Shown here one piece after another: positions 1 to 8,313 of a stretch of 60,000 nt of DNA (its first letter is position 1; the number at the start of each line of letters is the position of its first letter). The stretch lies in NCBI RefSeq assembly GCF_019431355.1, contig NZ_CP080269.1, positions 3,497,501-3,557,500 of the forward strand, in the 5' to 3' direction. Source of the stretch: Paenibacillus sp. R14(2021) (GTDB taxonomy: Bacteria > Bacillota > Bacilli > Paenibacillales > Paenibacillaceae). The notes beneath the pieces are model-generated. The model made no database searches and was not told the origin of the DNA. It saw only the letters and a list, made by a program, of their open reading frames with translations. A program made the translations under genes and the position numbers.

Positions 1-609
1 TGGGGGGAGAAGCGTACGGAACCGATTTTGGAGGTGCTGAAGCAAAAGGGCGTGAAGAACGTAACCTTCTTCCTCTCTTCTCCTTGGAGTCAAACGCATC
101 CTGATATCGTAAAGAAAATCGTCGATGCCGGTTATGAAATTGGCAGCCATGGGCATAAACACGGGAATTACAGCACCTTCAGCGACGAAGAAATCCGCAC
201 CCAAATCGAAACCGCGCAGACGATTTTGACGCAGGTAACAGGTAAGACTCCTTCACTGATTCGGATGCCAAACGGCGATTTTGACAAACGCGTGCTGAAA
301 ATCGCCGAGCAAATGAATTATAAAGTTATTCAATGGGACACGGACTCGCTGGATTGGATGAATATCGGCACGGATAAAATCGTCAACCGCGTCGTCACAA
401 AGGCTCATCCTGGGGATATTATTCTAATGCATGCTAGTGACTCTGTGAAGCAAACGCACGAGGCACTCCCCGCCATTATTGATCAGCTGCGAGACAAAGG
501 CTACGAGTTCGTGACCGTTTCTGAACTAATCGCCCAAACCGAACTGCAAGGAAAGACCGTACAGGATAAAACAGCCATGTTTGAACAGCTTGATGCATCG
601 GTAGAATAG
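1..609 (+). CDS. pdaB: PdaB-type polysaccharide deacetylase, sporulation (5' end outside window)
   Basis: The frame is open from base 1, so the true start lies upstream; a TTG at 28 is internal. The visible 202 residues are the NodB-homology domain of a carbohydrate esterase family 4 protein. The metal-binding H-x-x-H region appears as SHGHKH, followed by RMPNGDF (motif 3) and ILMHAS (motif 5). The catalytic-base motif lies outside the window. In PdaB proteins it is degenerate, and the WG at the very start fits the end of that motif. PdaB is a sporulation protein needed to maintain spores after late sporulation in B. subtilis. It converges with kbaA, as in B. subtilis. Family is clear; the pdaB assignment rests on sequence plus the gerD-kbaA context. 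Confidence 0.9.
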   Translation, partial: WGEKRTEPILEVLKQKGVKNVTFFLSSPWSQTHPDIVKKIVDAGYEIGSHGHKHGNYSTFSDEEIRTQIETAQTILTQVTGKTPSLIRMPNGDFDKRVLKIAEQMNYKVIQWDTDSLDWMNIGTDKIVNRVVTKAHPGDIILMHASDSVKQTHEALPAIIDQLRDKGYEFVTVSELIAQTELQGKTVQDKTAMFEQLDASVE

Positions 610-636
610 TGTTCCTTCTCGACTATCCTGCTGTTC

Positions 637-1263
637 CTATACGACCGGTTTCGCATTTGATGCGGAGCCGGTTGTTTGCTCTTTGCGCAACAATCGATGC
701 AGCCACAGTATCTGGTAAGCATTGCAGACGAACATCGGAATAACCATAAAAGTCATAGCTGTGGCATTGCTATGGAGCGTTTGCCATGCTTCGAGCAGCG
801 TTATGACTATGAGCAGAAACAGGGTAGGAATAAAGGCATTGTTGTTCGTTTGCTTCACCTTTACATAGGCAACTGCCCAAGAAGCCAGCGCCAACGTCAG
901 CGGAAGCACCCAGAACATCCAATTATTATGCAGCGTGTCCCGCTCCTGGTACAGGATATAGCCAACTCCGCCTAGTGCAAAGAGCGATGTATAAGCCTGC
1001 AAGGCGTTCCATAGGTAATTTTTGCGGAATACGCTAAGCGCGATGTAATTGAGCGTTAAATAGGAGAAAAAGCCCATTTGGCTGAATGCGCCGAACAGCA
1101 GGCCGACAATCAGCATCATGAGTGCGTTAAATCCGGTCGCTTTCATCCCCAAAAAACCAAAGGACGGATCAGCCCATTGCATGACCGTACCCACGATCAT
1201 TGATACCGCTCCCCCTACGGCCATTGTGCTCCAGAATAAGAAAAACCATTTGCGTAAGTTCAC
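637..1263 (-). CDS. kbaA: KinB-signalling pathway activation protein KbaA
   Basis: Integral membrane protein of about 208 residues with roughly six hydrophobic segments and a short polar C-terminus. In B. subtilis, KbaA is needed for full KinB-dependent entry into the sporulation phosphorelay. Length, hydrophobic pattern and position between gerD and pdaB all fit. Start choice: an ATG at 1272 sits directly against the AGGAG ribosome binding site with no spacing. The GTG at 1263 (protein beginning MNLRKWFF) lies nine bases after it and is preferred. The last codons overlap the hairpin downstream of pdaB. It is divergent from gerD, with about 245 bases between the two starts. Confidence 0.85.
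   Translation of the reverse strand: MNLRKWFFLFWSTMAVGGAVSMIVGTVMQWADPSFGFLGMKATGFNALMMLIVGLLFGAFSQMGFFSYLTLNYIALSVFRKNYLWNALQAYTSLFALGGVGYILYQERDTLHNNWMFWVLPLTLALASWAVAYVKVKQTNNNAFIPTLFLLIVITLLEAWQTLHSNATAMTFMVIPMFVCNAYQILWLHRLLRKEQTTGSASNAKPVV
641..680 (+). terminator. Intrinsic terminator-like hairpin of pdaB
   Basis: A 15-bp stem with G-U pairs (641-655 with 661-675) and a 5-nt loop, followed by a weak T-rich tail. It lies 31 bases after the pdaB stop and overlaps the last codons of the convergent kbaA gene. Confidence 0.65.
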
Positions 1264-1434
1264 CTTTTGCATCTCCTATAATGTTTTTTCGCGAATACAA
1301 TGCATTTAAGCTCCCGCTCCCTAAGATAATAAAAACGAAGAAAGCGTCGCTTGTCTTGAAAATTTGGATTATTTTGAGCATGCTTAACCCCCTTCATTTT
1401 ACCACGTTCGTCATAAAAAGCTACGCCGCGTCCA

Positions 1435-1463
1435 TGATAATCCGATGAACATTGTGCATACTA
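1435..1463 (+). promoter_or_regulatory. Candidate sigma-G promoter of gerD
   Basis: CATACTA at 1457-1463 matches the sigma-G -10 pattern, with TGATAA at 1435-1440 upstream and a 16-base spacer. gerD is a sigma-G gene in B. subtilis, so a forespore promoter is expected. The -35 is imperfect and the call is by eye. Confidence 0.45.
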
Positions 1464-1508
1464 CAACCACAACAATGTCGTTATTTGCAGAAGGGAGACA
1501 TGGACATC

Positions 1509-2198
1509 ATGCTTAAGCGTTTCGTAAGGATAGGTGCCGCTTTAATTCTTACATCCGTCCTTTCAAGCTGCGGCTCAGAACCATCCAGTGCATCGAATGA
1601 ACCGATCAGCTACAAAGACATGAAATCAATGGTTATTGACATACTTAAAACAGAGGATGCCCAAAAGGCGCTTCAGGAATCCGCGATGTCTTCAACCGGG
1701 AATACCGGATTCAGTTCCAAGCTGCTGTCGGTTCAAGATCAAGAGCAGGTGCGTTTAGCGGTCAAGGAAACACTTGTCGCGCCTGAGTACAACAAAGTCA
1801 TCGAACGATTAATGACGGACCCCCGTTTCGCGGGCGAATTCGCCAAAGCCGTTAACAAGCAAAATAAACAGATCCACAAGGATCTGCTCAAGGATCCGAC
1901 CTATCAGAAAGATCTTATTCAAGTCATGAAAAGTCCCGAGATGGATAAAATGATCCTTGAAGTACTGCAGAGTACGCAGTACCGCAAGCAAGTAATGTCC
2001 ATCATGCAGGAGTCCATGCAAAGCCCGCTTTATCGCTTGGAGATCTTGGATCTTCTAAAGAAAGCCGTTCAAGAAGAGTTAAAGCCGAAGCCGGATGAAA
2101 AGATCACGAAAGGAAAGGACAGCGGCGGGGGCGAAGGAGGCGGTCAGGGCGGAGACCAAGGAGACAGCGGAGGAATGGGCGAACAAGGCGGCGGTTAA
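1509..2198 (+). CDS. gerD: Spore germination lipoprotein GerD
   Basis: Predicted lipoprotein of 229 residues. The signal peptide from ATG 1509 ends in the lipobox LSSC (Cys21), so the mature protein should be lipid-anchored on the inner spore membrane. The middle is a charged helical domain with repeated PEMDKM/PEYNKV-like short helices, and the C-terminus (about residues 200-229) is a Gly-rich tail. GerD organises germinant receptors into the germinosome and is needed for fast nutrient germination. An ATG at 1500 and a TTG at 1452 are in frame, but AAGGGAG at 1491-1497 gives proper spacing only to 1509. It converges with salA across a shared terminator. Confidence 0.93.
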   Translation: MLKRFVRIGAALILTSVLSSCGSEPSSASNEPISYKDMKSMVIDILKTEDAQKALQESAMSSTGNTGFSSKLLSVQDQEQVRLAVKETLVAPEYNKVIERLMTDPRFAGEFAKAVNKQNKQIHKDLLKDPTYQKDLIQVMKSPEMDKMILEVLQSTQYRKQVMSIMQESMQSPLYRLEILDLLKKAVQEELKPKPDEKITKGKDSGGGEGGGQGGDQGDSGGMGEQGGG

Positions 2199-2230
2199 TT
2201 ATTCCATACGAAACATACCTTAGGCATGAG

Positions 2231-2277
2231 AAAAGCCAACATCGATCACGCTTGCGTGAGGATGTTGGCTTTCTTTC
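2231..2277 (+). terminator. Bidirectional terminator between gerD and salA
   Basis: Twelve-base arms (2232-2243 and 2261-2272) enclose a second perfect hairpin around TCACGC-TT-GCGTGA. T-rich on the plus side (CTTTCTTTC) and A-rich upstream, so it can serve both convergent genes. Confidence 0.85.
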
Positions 2278-2312
2278 TTGTTGGTATGATAATCTACGGG
2301 GTTAAAGAATCA

Positions 2313-3401
2313 TTAAGCTTCGCATTTCGCAATGACACGATCGGCGATATCCAAATAAATCTTTCCCGTATCAGTGTCTTCCTTGTAGACAGACGGGGCA
2401 AAATCCGGCTCGGATATGTGATTGTCGGGTGCGCCCAGCGGAATTTGTGCCATCAGATCAGCATTCAAGGATTCCGCCAGTCTCGCGCCTCCACCCCGGC
2501 CGAATACGTATTCGTGCTCGCCGTCCTTGTTGATGTAATACGACATATTCTCGACGATACCGATGATTTCATGCTCAGTCTTGATTGCCATCGCTCCAGC
2601 ACGCGCTGCTACGAAAGCTGCCGTGGCATGCGGCGTCGTCACGATAATCTCTTTGCTTTGAGGAATCAGCTGATGCACATCAAGCGCCACGTCGCCTGTA
2701 CCTGGAGGCAGATCTAGCAGAAGATAATCCAATTGGCCCCACTCGATTTCGGCAAAAAAGTTGCGAAGCATCTTGCCAAGCATCGGTCCGCGCCAAACGA
2801 TGGGTGCATTGTCTTCCACAAAGAAGCCCATGGATATGACGCGCACGCCGAACTTCTCGATCGGAATGACACGCTCGTTGACGACCTCCGGCCGCTCCTC
2901 GATTCCCATCATATCTGGTACGCTGAAGCCGTAGATGTCAGCGTCTATAATGCCGACGCGTTTGCCCCTGCGGGCGAGGGCGACTGCGAGATTAACAGTC
3001 ACCGTGGACTTGCCGACGCCGCCTTTGCCGCTCGCGACGGCAATAAATTGCACGCGGCTCTCCGCACTGAGCAGTGGATGGGCCTCAAGCCCGGCCCCGT
3101 GGCCTTTGACTGGGCCTGTAGCGGCGCCGGAGGCACCCCCCGCAGCCGCAGCGCTCTGCGTACCTGTTGGAGCCGTCTCGGCTGCCCGAAACCTGCAGTG
3201 CACCGTTTCGGCGCCTGCAGCGGTAAGTGCTTCGCGCAGCGCAGCCTCAATCGCGCGCTCCGCGCTAGCTGCTGCTCCGAGCACTGTAAGCGATACGCCA
3301 CGGTCTTTCACTACAACATCGCGGAAGGAAATCGCTCCTTCCGCATTATATGGGGCCGCCGCAGTTTCGGCGGCCTTTAAAGCTTCCTCGCGGTTCAACA
3401 T
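2313..3401 (-). CDS. salA: Mrp/SalA family P-loop ATPase
   Basis: The protein of 362 residues has an N-terminal MIP18-like domain (about residues 1-80), an Ala/Gly-rich linker (about 85-110), and a deviant Walker A motif SGKGGVGKST typical of Mrp/NBP35/MinD ATPases. DLPPGTGD is the Walker B region. The Cys-x-x-Cys pair that ApbC-type iron-sulfur carriers have near the C-terminus is absent (the position reads YYINKDGE). This fits B. subtilis SalA, a regulator that lowers scoC expression, better than a classical Fe-S carrier. The start at ATG 3401 has GAGGAG upstream; the longer frame to 3488 is rejected. It has its own sigma-A type promoter and the B. subtilis neighbours cwlD and gerD. Confidence 0.88.
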   Translation of the reverse strand: MLNREEALKAAETAAAPYNAEGAISFRDVVVKDRGVSLTVLGAAASAERAIEAALREALTAAGAETVHCRFRAAETAPTGTQSAAAAGGASGAATGPVKGHGAGLEAHPLLSAESRVQFIAVASGKGGVGKSTVTVNLAVALARRGKRVGIIDADIYGFSVPDMMGIEERPEVVNERVIPIEKFGVRVISMGFFVEDNAPIVWRGPMLGKMLRNFFAEIEWGQLDYLLLDLPPGTGDVALDVHQLIPQSKEIIVTTPHATAAFVAARAGAMAIKTEHEIIGIVENMSYYINKDGEHEYVFGRGGGARLAESLNADLMAQIPLGAPDNHISEPDFAPSVYKEDTDTGKIYLDIADRVIAKCEA

Positions 3402-3449
3402 GGTTGGTCTTCTCTCCTCTTGTCCCTGTATACAAACCGAACTTCCTAC

Positions 3450-3478
3450 ATTATAACAAGTCGGAGAGCCTGTTCCAA
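3450..3478 (-). promoter_or_regulatory. Sigma-A type promoter of salA
   Basis: On the minus strand TTGGAA (3473-3478), a 17-base spacer and a perfect TATAAT (3450-3455). It lies just after the cwlD stop codon and gives a leader of about 40 bases. Confidence 0.75.
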
Positions 3479-3484
3479 GCTTGG

Positions 3485-4279
3485 TCAACTACCGCTCTTC
3501 CCGGCATTCGCGCTTCCTTCCGGACGGGAACCCCACTTCTCTCCTGCCGTAAACCTGAGTACGCCTTGGTAAATGGATGCCGCTACCCGCTTCTGATACT
3601 CCGAATCAGCCAGTCTCGAGGCTTCTCCCGGATTAGACAAGAAACCCACTTCAACGAGCGCACTCGGCACCTCATTCATCGCCTTCAGCAGGTACACCGT
3701 ATTTACCGTCGCAGCCAGTCGCTCCGTATTTTCCAAATTGCGCCGGATCTCATCTTGGATTAAGGAAGCAAGTACGGCATTCTCTGGCAGATTCGGATAG
3801 AAGAACGTTTGCGCACCCGACCACCGTGGTGAAGGAATACTGTTCATATGAATGCTAAGCAGCAGATTCGCATTCTTTTCCTTGACGAACTCTGCCCGTT
3901 TCTGCAAATCCTGCGTCTTTCGCTTGCTCAGCTTCGAAGTCCCTTCCTCTGCCAAATCATTATCTCCTTCGCGCGTCATCACTACAATCGCGCCTGCTTG
4001 CTGCAAATAATCCCGAAGCTGCAGCGCGATCGCTAAATTCAGATCCTTCTCCACCAATCCTTGCTTACTGACTGCACCGCCGTCCGCCCCCCCGTGACCA
4101 GCATCGATTGCGATGACTTTACCTGACAACGGCAGCGTCCAGTACGTCCATGTTCGCGTTGCAGGAACTTCCTGCGTAAGTAAAATCACGGTAAGCAGCA
4201 CGGCTGCAATTCCTAATCCGATCCGAACTGCTCCCCGATACGTAATCCAAATGACAAATCGACTCCGGACTCTGCGCAT
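3485..4279 (-). CDS. cwlD: Germination-specific N-acetylmuramoyl-L-alanine amidase CwlD
   Basis: The 264-residue protein has a basic N-terminus and one membrane segment (about residues 17-37). An Amidase_3 zinc amidase domain follows. The zinc and catalytic residues sit in IDAGHGGADGG (His and Asp), EKDLNLAIA (Glu), SIHMNS (His) and VEVGFLSN (Glu). CwlD trims peptide side chains during sporulation so that muramic-delta-lactam can form in cortex peptidoglycan. Start choice: ATG 4279 has GGGGTGG upstream at good spacing, and ATG 4303 lacks a clear binding site. The binding site lies inside the 3' arm of the upstream terminator-like hairpin. Confidence 0.9.
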   Translation of the reverse strand: MRRVRSRFVIWITYRGAVRIGLGIAAVLLTVILLTQEVPATRTWTYWTLPLSGKVIAIDAGHGGADGGAVSKQGLVEKDLNLAIALQLRDYLQQAGAIVVMTREGDNDLAEEGTSKLSKRKTQDLQKRAEFVKEKNANLLLSIHMNSIPSPRWSGAQTFFYPNLPENAVLASLIQDEIRRNLENTERLAATVNTVYLLKAMNEVPSALVEVGFLSNPGEASRLADSEYQKRVAASIYQGVLRFTAGEKWGSRPEGSANAGKSGS

Positions 4280-4281
4280 GC

Positions 4282-4364
4282 AAAAAGCCACCCCATTCTC
4301 CATCTGATGAAGGAACGCAGGAGGCTGTCCTGCGCTCTTTAACATCCTATGGGACGAGGTGGCT
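4282..4364 (-). terminator. Terminator-like hairpin after sat, overlapping the cwlD ribosome binding site
   Basis: On the minus strand, AGCCACC (4358-4364) pairs with GGTGGCT (4286-4292), followed by TTTTT at 4282-4286. An ATGG/CCAT extension and an inner 7-bp hairpin (4316-4322 with 4328-4334, 5-base loop) add structure. The 3' arm contains the GGGGTGG used by cwlD. Confidence 0.65.
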
Positions 4365-4381
4365 ACTTATGCGAACAGCCC

Positions 4382-5548
4382 TTAATTTACCGGCTGTTCA
4401 GCCATGCCTTCAATAAGAATCTTGGCGACTTCCGGACGCGAAAACTCTGGAGGCGGGCAAACGCCGTCGCGGAGCAGAGCGCGAACTTTCGTACCTGAAA
4501 GCGTCAAATGATCTGCTTTGTCATGCGGACATGTTTTGCTCGATGCCATATTGCCGCATTTCGTACAGAAAAAGCTGTGTTCAAAGTAAAGCGGCGTAAT
4601 GCCCAACTCATCCGCAGTAAATGAACGAAGCAAGTCCTGCGCTTCATACGTACCGTAGTAATCGCCTACACCAGCGTGGTCACGGCCGACAATGAAGTGC
4701 GTGCAGCCGTAGTTTTTGCGGACCATCGCATGGAAAATTGCTTCACGCGGACCGGCATAACGCATAGCCGCCGGGAACACGCCGAGGAACGTACGATCCG
4801 CAGGGTAGTAATTCTCGAGCAAAGCAATATAGCTCTTCATTCGTACATTGGCAGGCACGTCATCCGACTTCGTCTCGCCAACTAGCGGGTTTAGGAATAG
4901 GGCATCCACGATTTCCATCGCGCACTTCTGAATGTATTCATGCGCACGGTGAACCGGATTCCGGGTTTGAAAACCGACAATCGACTTCCAACCTTTCTCT
5001 GCAAAGATCCTTCTCGTTTCCGCAGGATCAAAGTAGAACTCATTGAACTTCTCAGGCACCGGCCGATTCAATACGGTAATGGATCCACCGACGTACGTGG
5101 AAGGACGGCCGAAGAGCTTCGCGACACCGGGATGTTCAATATCATCCGTTTTAAACACATGAACCGCTTCGACCTTCTGGTCAACGCTAAAGATGCTATC
5201 GACGTCAATGACTGCATATACAATACCATCTTCGCCGACAAGCGCAGCGCGCTGACCAGCAGCGAGCTCAGACGCCTTAATTTCTTCAACGGCCAGCGTA
5301 ATCGGAATACTCCAAACCGTTCCGTCCGCAAGGCGCATACGCTCTACAACAGAACGATAATCTGCTTCGTTCATAAAACCCGTCAATGGCGAAAATGCGC
5401 CAACAGCAATTAAATCCAAATCCGAGATGGTCCACGAGTTAACGATGATGGAAGTTAAAGACGCCGCTTCGGCAAGCAGCGAGTCGCGCTCGGCTCCAGT
5501 CGCGACTCGATTGATGAGTACGCCGCCATGCGGCTTAATGCTGCTCAT
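4382..5548 (-). CDS. sat: Sulfate adenylyltransferase (ATP sulfurylase)
   Basis: Single-domain bacterial ATP sulfurylase of 388 residues making adenosine 5'-phosphosulfate from ATP and sulfate. [11 protein letters not shown] carries the nucleotide- and sulfate-binding QTRN and HxxH motifs, and [12 protein letters not shown] is the second conserved loop. A C-terminal C-x2-C...C-P-H cluster ([15 protein letters not shown]) is a probable metal site seen in this subfamily. There is no fused APS kinase domain. The start at ATG 5548 is preferred to TTG 5557 because AGGGGG is better spaced for it. It is 42 bases downstream of cysH and probably co-transcribed. Confidence 0.95.
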   Translation of the reverse strand: MSSIKPHGGVLINRVATGAERDSLLAEAASLTSIIVNSWTISDLDLIAVGAFSPLTGFMNEADYRSVVERMRLADGTVWSIPITLAVEEIKASELAAGQRAALVGEDGIVYAVIDVDSIFSVDQKVEAVHVFKTDDIEHPGVAKLFGRPSTYVGGSITVLNRPVPEKFNEFYFDPAETRRIFAEKGWKSIVGFQTRNPVHRAHEYIQKCAMEIVDALFLNPLVGETKSDDVPANVRMKSYIALLENYYPADRTFLGVFPAAMRYAGPREAIFHAMVRKNYGCTHFIVGRDHAGVGDYYGTYEAQDLLRSFTADELGITPLYFEHSFFCTKCGNMASSKTCPHDKADHLTLSGTKVRALLRDGVCPPPEFSRPEVAKILIEGMAEQPVN

Positions 5549-5590
5549 TGTATGCAAGTGCCCCCTAAGTTTATTTCGATAACGATTCGT

Positions 5591-6283
5591 TTATTTATGC
5601 AATCCACATTCCGTTTTCTCTTGACCCGACCAACGTCCTGCGCGCGGATCCTCACCCGGCATAACTTGGCGCGTGCAATGCTCGCAACCAATGCTTGGAT
5701 AGTGGTTGTCATGAAGCGGATTGTAATACACATTATTCTCGCGAATGTAGTTCCACACATCTTCCGAAGTCCAATCAGCAATCGGGTTGAATTTGACCAA
5801 ACCGAATTTGGTATCGTATTCGATCTTCTTGGCGTTAGCACGGGTAGGAGCTTGATCGCGACGGATACCAGTAATCCAAGCTTCATACTTAGAAAGGATT
5901 TGCGTCAGCGGTTGTACTTTGCGAATATCGCAGCATTGATTCGCATTGCTTTTCCACAGTTCCTCTCCATGTGCGGCCGCTTGCTCAGCCGGTGTGATCG
6001 CTGGCTTCACTTCCACGAATTTAAGACCGTAGATTTCAGCCATTTTATCGCGCGTCTCATAGGTCTCTTTGAAATGAAAATCCGTATCCAGATAGAAAAT
6101 GTCGGTATTAGGGCTGATTTTTTGCAGCATATCGACAAGCACTACATCTTCAGCGCCGAAGCTGCACGCAAATGTAATGTTCGGAAACGTTTCGACTGCG
6201 AATTTAAGGATTTCTTGCGGCGTTGCGCTCTCCAACTCAACCGCCTTTTCCGTAATCAAAGCTTCCTTCTCAAAAAGGTTCAT
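5591..6283 (-). CDS. cysH: Thioredoxin-dependent APS (PAPS) reductase
   Basis: A 230-residue PP-loop protein with a phosphoadenylyl-sulfate reductase fold. It has both cysteine pairs that bind a [4Fe-4S] cluster, CCDIRKV and GCEHCTRQ, plus the C-terminal catalytic ECGLHK. The cluster-binding pairs are the mark of reductases that accept APS, so no APS kinase would be required. Substrate choice is inferred from the motif. It reduces APS to sulfite for cysteine synthesis. GGAGGG precedes the ATG at 6283. It is first in a cysH-sat operon with its own promoter. Confidence 0.93.
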   Translation of the reverse strand: MNLFEKEALITEKAVELESATPQEILKFAVETFPNITFACSFGAEDVVLVDMLQKISPNTDIFYLDTDFHFKETYETRDKMAEIYGLKFVEVKPAITPAEQAAAHGEELWKSNANQCCDIRKVQPLTQILSKYEAWITGIRRDQAPTRANAKKIEYDTKFGLVKFNPIADWTSEDVWNYIRENNVYYNPLHDNHYPSIGCEHCTRQVMPGEDPRAGRWSGQEKTECGLHK

Positions 6284-6331
6284 AGATGATTCCCTCCGTT
6301 TACAATATCCAAGTAAATTAATCTACATTAA

Positions 6332-6360
6332 ATTATACGTCCATTAGACATAATGTTCAA
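6332..6360 (-). promoter_or_regulatory. Sigma-A type promoter of cysH-sat
   Basis: TTGAAC (6355-6360), a 17-base spacer and a perfect TATAAT (6332-6337) on the minus strand. The predicted leader is about 40 bases. I see no SAM (S-box) riboswitch and there is no room for one. Confidence 0.8.
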
Positions 6361-6383
6361 TGACTGAAATACGCCAATGCAAA

Positions 6384-6417
6384 TAAAAAATGCCTCTGCT
6401 GTAGAACAGCAGAGGCA
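6384..6417 (-). terminator. Terminator of rplM-rpsI
   Basis: Perfect 12-bp stem (6391-6402 with 6406-6417) with a 3-base loop, followed on the minus strand by TTTTTTATT. Confidence 0.93.
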
Positions 6418-6431
6418 TTTGGTCGTATCGA

Positions 6432-6824
6432 TTAACGTTTGGAGAATTGTGGTGCACGACGAGCAGCTTTAAGACCGTATTTCTTACGTTCTTTCATACG
6501 TGGGTCACGAGTCAAGAAGCCCGCACGTTTCAAAGCTGGACGGAATTCTGGATCTGCTTTCAACAGAGCACGGGAGATACCGTGACGGATTGCGCCTGCT
6601 TGACCGGAAATACCGCCGCCATGCGCAATAACCAGAATATCGTATTTGCTTGCAGTTTCAGTAAGTGCAAGCGGTTGTTTCACGATCAGCTTCAGTGTTT
6701 CAAGACCGAAGTACTCATTCAAATCACGTTTGTTAATAATGATTCGTCCTTCACCCGGCACGAGACGTACACGTGCTACAGAGTGTTTACGACGACCGGT
6801 TCCATAGTATTGAACTTGTGCCAT
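6432..6824 (-). CDS. rpsI: 30S ribosomal protein S9
   Basis: S9 of 130 residues, the usual length. It shows [15 protein letters not shown] near the N-terminus and the basic QFSKR C-terminal tail that reaches toward P-site tRNA. AGGGAGG precedes the ATG. It follows rplM by 19 bases and ends 15 bases before a strong terminator. Confidence 0.98.
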   Translation of the reverse strand: MAQVQYYGTGRRKHSVARVRLVPGEGRIIINKRDLNEYFGLETLKLIVKQPLALTETASKYDILVIAHGGGISGQAGAIRHGISRALLKADPEFRPALKRAGFLTRDPRMKERKKYGLKAARRAPQFSKR

Positions 6825-6843
6825 GAAACTGTCCTCCCTCTAT

Positions 6844-7281
6844 TTACCCGCGAAGTTCGTAAACTTCCGGATTTTGTGCTTGATGTGGGTGTTCTGCGCC
6901 GGCATAAACTTTCAGCTTAAGCTTCATTTTGTCGCCAAGACGGTTTTTCGGAAGCATGCCGTAAATAGCTTGCTCCAGAACTTGTTCTGGTTTGTTCTTG
7001 ATCATGTCTTGCGCTGGAGTCACTTTCAAACCACCAGCGTACATGGAGTGACGGTAGTACATTTTGTTTTGAAGCTTCTTACCCGTCAGGTGAATTTTCT
7101 CAGCATTGATGACCACGACGAAATCGCCAGTGTCTACGTGCGGAGTGAATTGTGGTTTGTGCTTGCCGCGGATGATGCTTGCAGCTTCGCTCGCAAGACG
7201 GCCAAGAGTTTTGCCTTCTGCGTCAATGACGTACCATTTGCGTTCAACTTCATTTGGCTTGGCCATATAGGTAATGCGCAT
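6844..7281 (-). CDS. rplM: 50S ribosomal protein L13
   Basis: L13 of 145 residues ([20 protein letters not shown]...). A longer frame reaches 7305, but AAGGAGG lies six bases before the ATG at 7281 and homology starts there. It is an early-assembly protein of the large subunit. The transcript begins upstream with a structured leader of the kind linked to L13 autoregulation. Confidence 0.97.
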   Translation of the reverse strand: MRITYMAKPNEVERKWYVIDAEGKTLGRLASEAASIIRGKHKPQFTPHVDTGDFVVVINAEKIHLTGKKLQNKMYYRHSMYAGGLKVTPAQDMIKNKPEQVLEQAIYGMLPKNRLGDKMKLKLKVYAGAEHPHQAQNPEVYELRG

Positions 7282-7382
7282 GGATGATCCTCCTTCTTCA
7301 TTCAAACAATCGTTCTCATGTATAAAGTTACGTAACCGTTGTATCGGTTACATTGTGTTAATTGTTAAGGTTTCAATGGCCG

Positions 7383-7416
7383 TTCTTAGTCGGGGCTGTG
7401 GGAGAGCCACTAAGAA
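7383..7416 (-). promoter_or_regulatory. L13-type mRNA leader hairpin
   Basis: Perfect 8-bp outer stem (7383-7390 with 7409-7416) and an inner GGCT/AGCC stem, located just after the predicted transcription start of rplM. Position and shape fit the r-protein leader known upstream of rplM in Bacillota. Assignment to that family needs a covariance-model match. Confidence 0.55.
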
Positions 7417-7428
7417 AGCACAAGTTAT

Positions 7429-7457
7429 ATTCTACTACATCAGCCTAGCAAGCGCAA
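7429..7457 (-). promoter_or_regulatory. Sigma-A type promoter of rplM-rpsI
   Basis: TTGCGC (7452-7457), a 17-base spacer and TAGAAT (7429-7434) on the minus strand, in the gap after the truA stop. Confidence 0.6.
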
Positions 7458-7499
7458 GTTATTTATTGCAAACCGCTCAACATTTGACATGCAGAATAC

Positions 7500-8243
7500 T
7501 CACGCTTCGTCGTACTCCACATCCCACAACATGAGACCATGCGCCATAGCGGTTGGACCCGCTGCAGAGCGGTTCCGCGCTTCCAGGATGCGTCCAAAAT
7601 CAGCTGCACTCAGCTTTCCTTCGCCCACCCAGAACAACGTCCCTACGATAATCCTGACCATGTTATACAGAAATCCGTTTCCTGTAATGAAAATATCCAA
7701 CTTCCCTTGGCTCTCTACAATGCGAGCATCGAGAATCGTCCGGACATGGGATACTTTCGTAGAGCGCATTGAAGCAAACGAAGTGAAGTCATGCTTGCCG
7801 ATGACTTGCGCGAGCGCGAGCTTCATCTCGTCGAGCCGTAGTGGCATTGGATAATGGAAGCGGAATTTCCGTTCAAATACATCGCCGAATTTACTCGTAT
7901 CAATGCCATAGCGGTAGGTCTTGCGTTTCGCGCTGTATGAGGAATGAAACGCCATCGGCACTTCGTCCGCATGCAGAATAACAATGTCATCCGGCAGTCT
8001 GGAGTTCAGTGCCAGCGCCCAGCGCTCGGGCGGAATCGGAGAGGAGGTGACGAAGTTAAAATATTGCCGACGTGCGTGTACACCGGCGTCTGTACGGCCT
8101 GAAGCCGTGATGCTGATGTCTTCGCCCGTCAGAACCTTCAAGCCGTGTTCAAGCACGTCTTGCACGGTATTTCCAATCGGCTGCGTCTGGAAGCCATGAT
8201 AAGGGCTTCCATCATAGCTGACAGCCATCCGAATATTTCTCAT
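7500..8243 (-). CDS. truA: tRNA pseudouridine(38-40) synthase TruA
   Basis: The 247-residue enzyme isomerises U38-U40 in the tRNA anticodon arm. The catalytic Asp is in SGRTDAGVHA, after an N-terminal VSYDGSPYHGFQ strand. GGGAGG precedes ATG 8243; the frame is open to 8303 but would run into the rplQ terminator. It is separated from rplQ by that terminator, so it is read by read-through or an unseen promoter. In B. subtilis ecfA1-ecfA2-ecfT lie between rplQ and truA; they are absent here. Confidence 0.95.
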   Translation of the reverse strand: MRNIRMAVSYDGSPYHGFQTQPIGNTVQDVLEHGLKVLTGEDISITASGRTDAGVHARRQYFNFVTSSPIPPERWALALNSRLPDDIVILHADEVPMAFHSSYSAKRKTYRYGIDTSKFGDVFERKFRFHYPMPLRLDEMKLALAQVIGKHDFTSFASMRSTKVSHVRTILDARIVESQGKLDIFITGNGFLYNMVRIIVGTLFWVGEGKLSAADFGRILEARNRSAAGPTAMAHGLMLWDVEYDEA

Positions 8244-8278
8244 TCGCGCCTCCCTCACCGCATGCATCCTCAGGCAAC

Positions 8279-8305
8279 AAAAAAAGGTGGCCGCAAGGTC
8301 CACCC
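8279..8305 (-). terminator. Terminator of the S10-spc-alpha cluster (after rplQ)
   Basis: On the minus strand GGTGG(A)CC-TTGC-GGCCACC followed by seven T. The stem is interrupted by a single bulged A. It lies nine bases after the rplQ stop. Confidence 0.85.
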
Positions 8306-8313
8306 TTCGTTTG

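Noticed and set aside
2733..3456. Ala-rich plus-strand open frames over salA
   Set aside because: They mirror the GC-rich linker of salA and are not independent genes.
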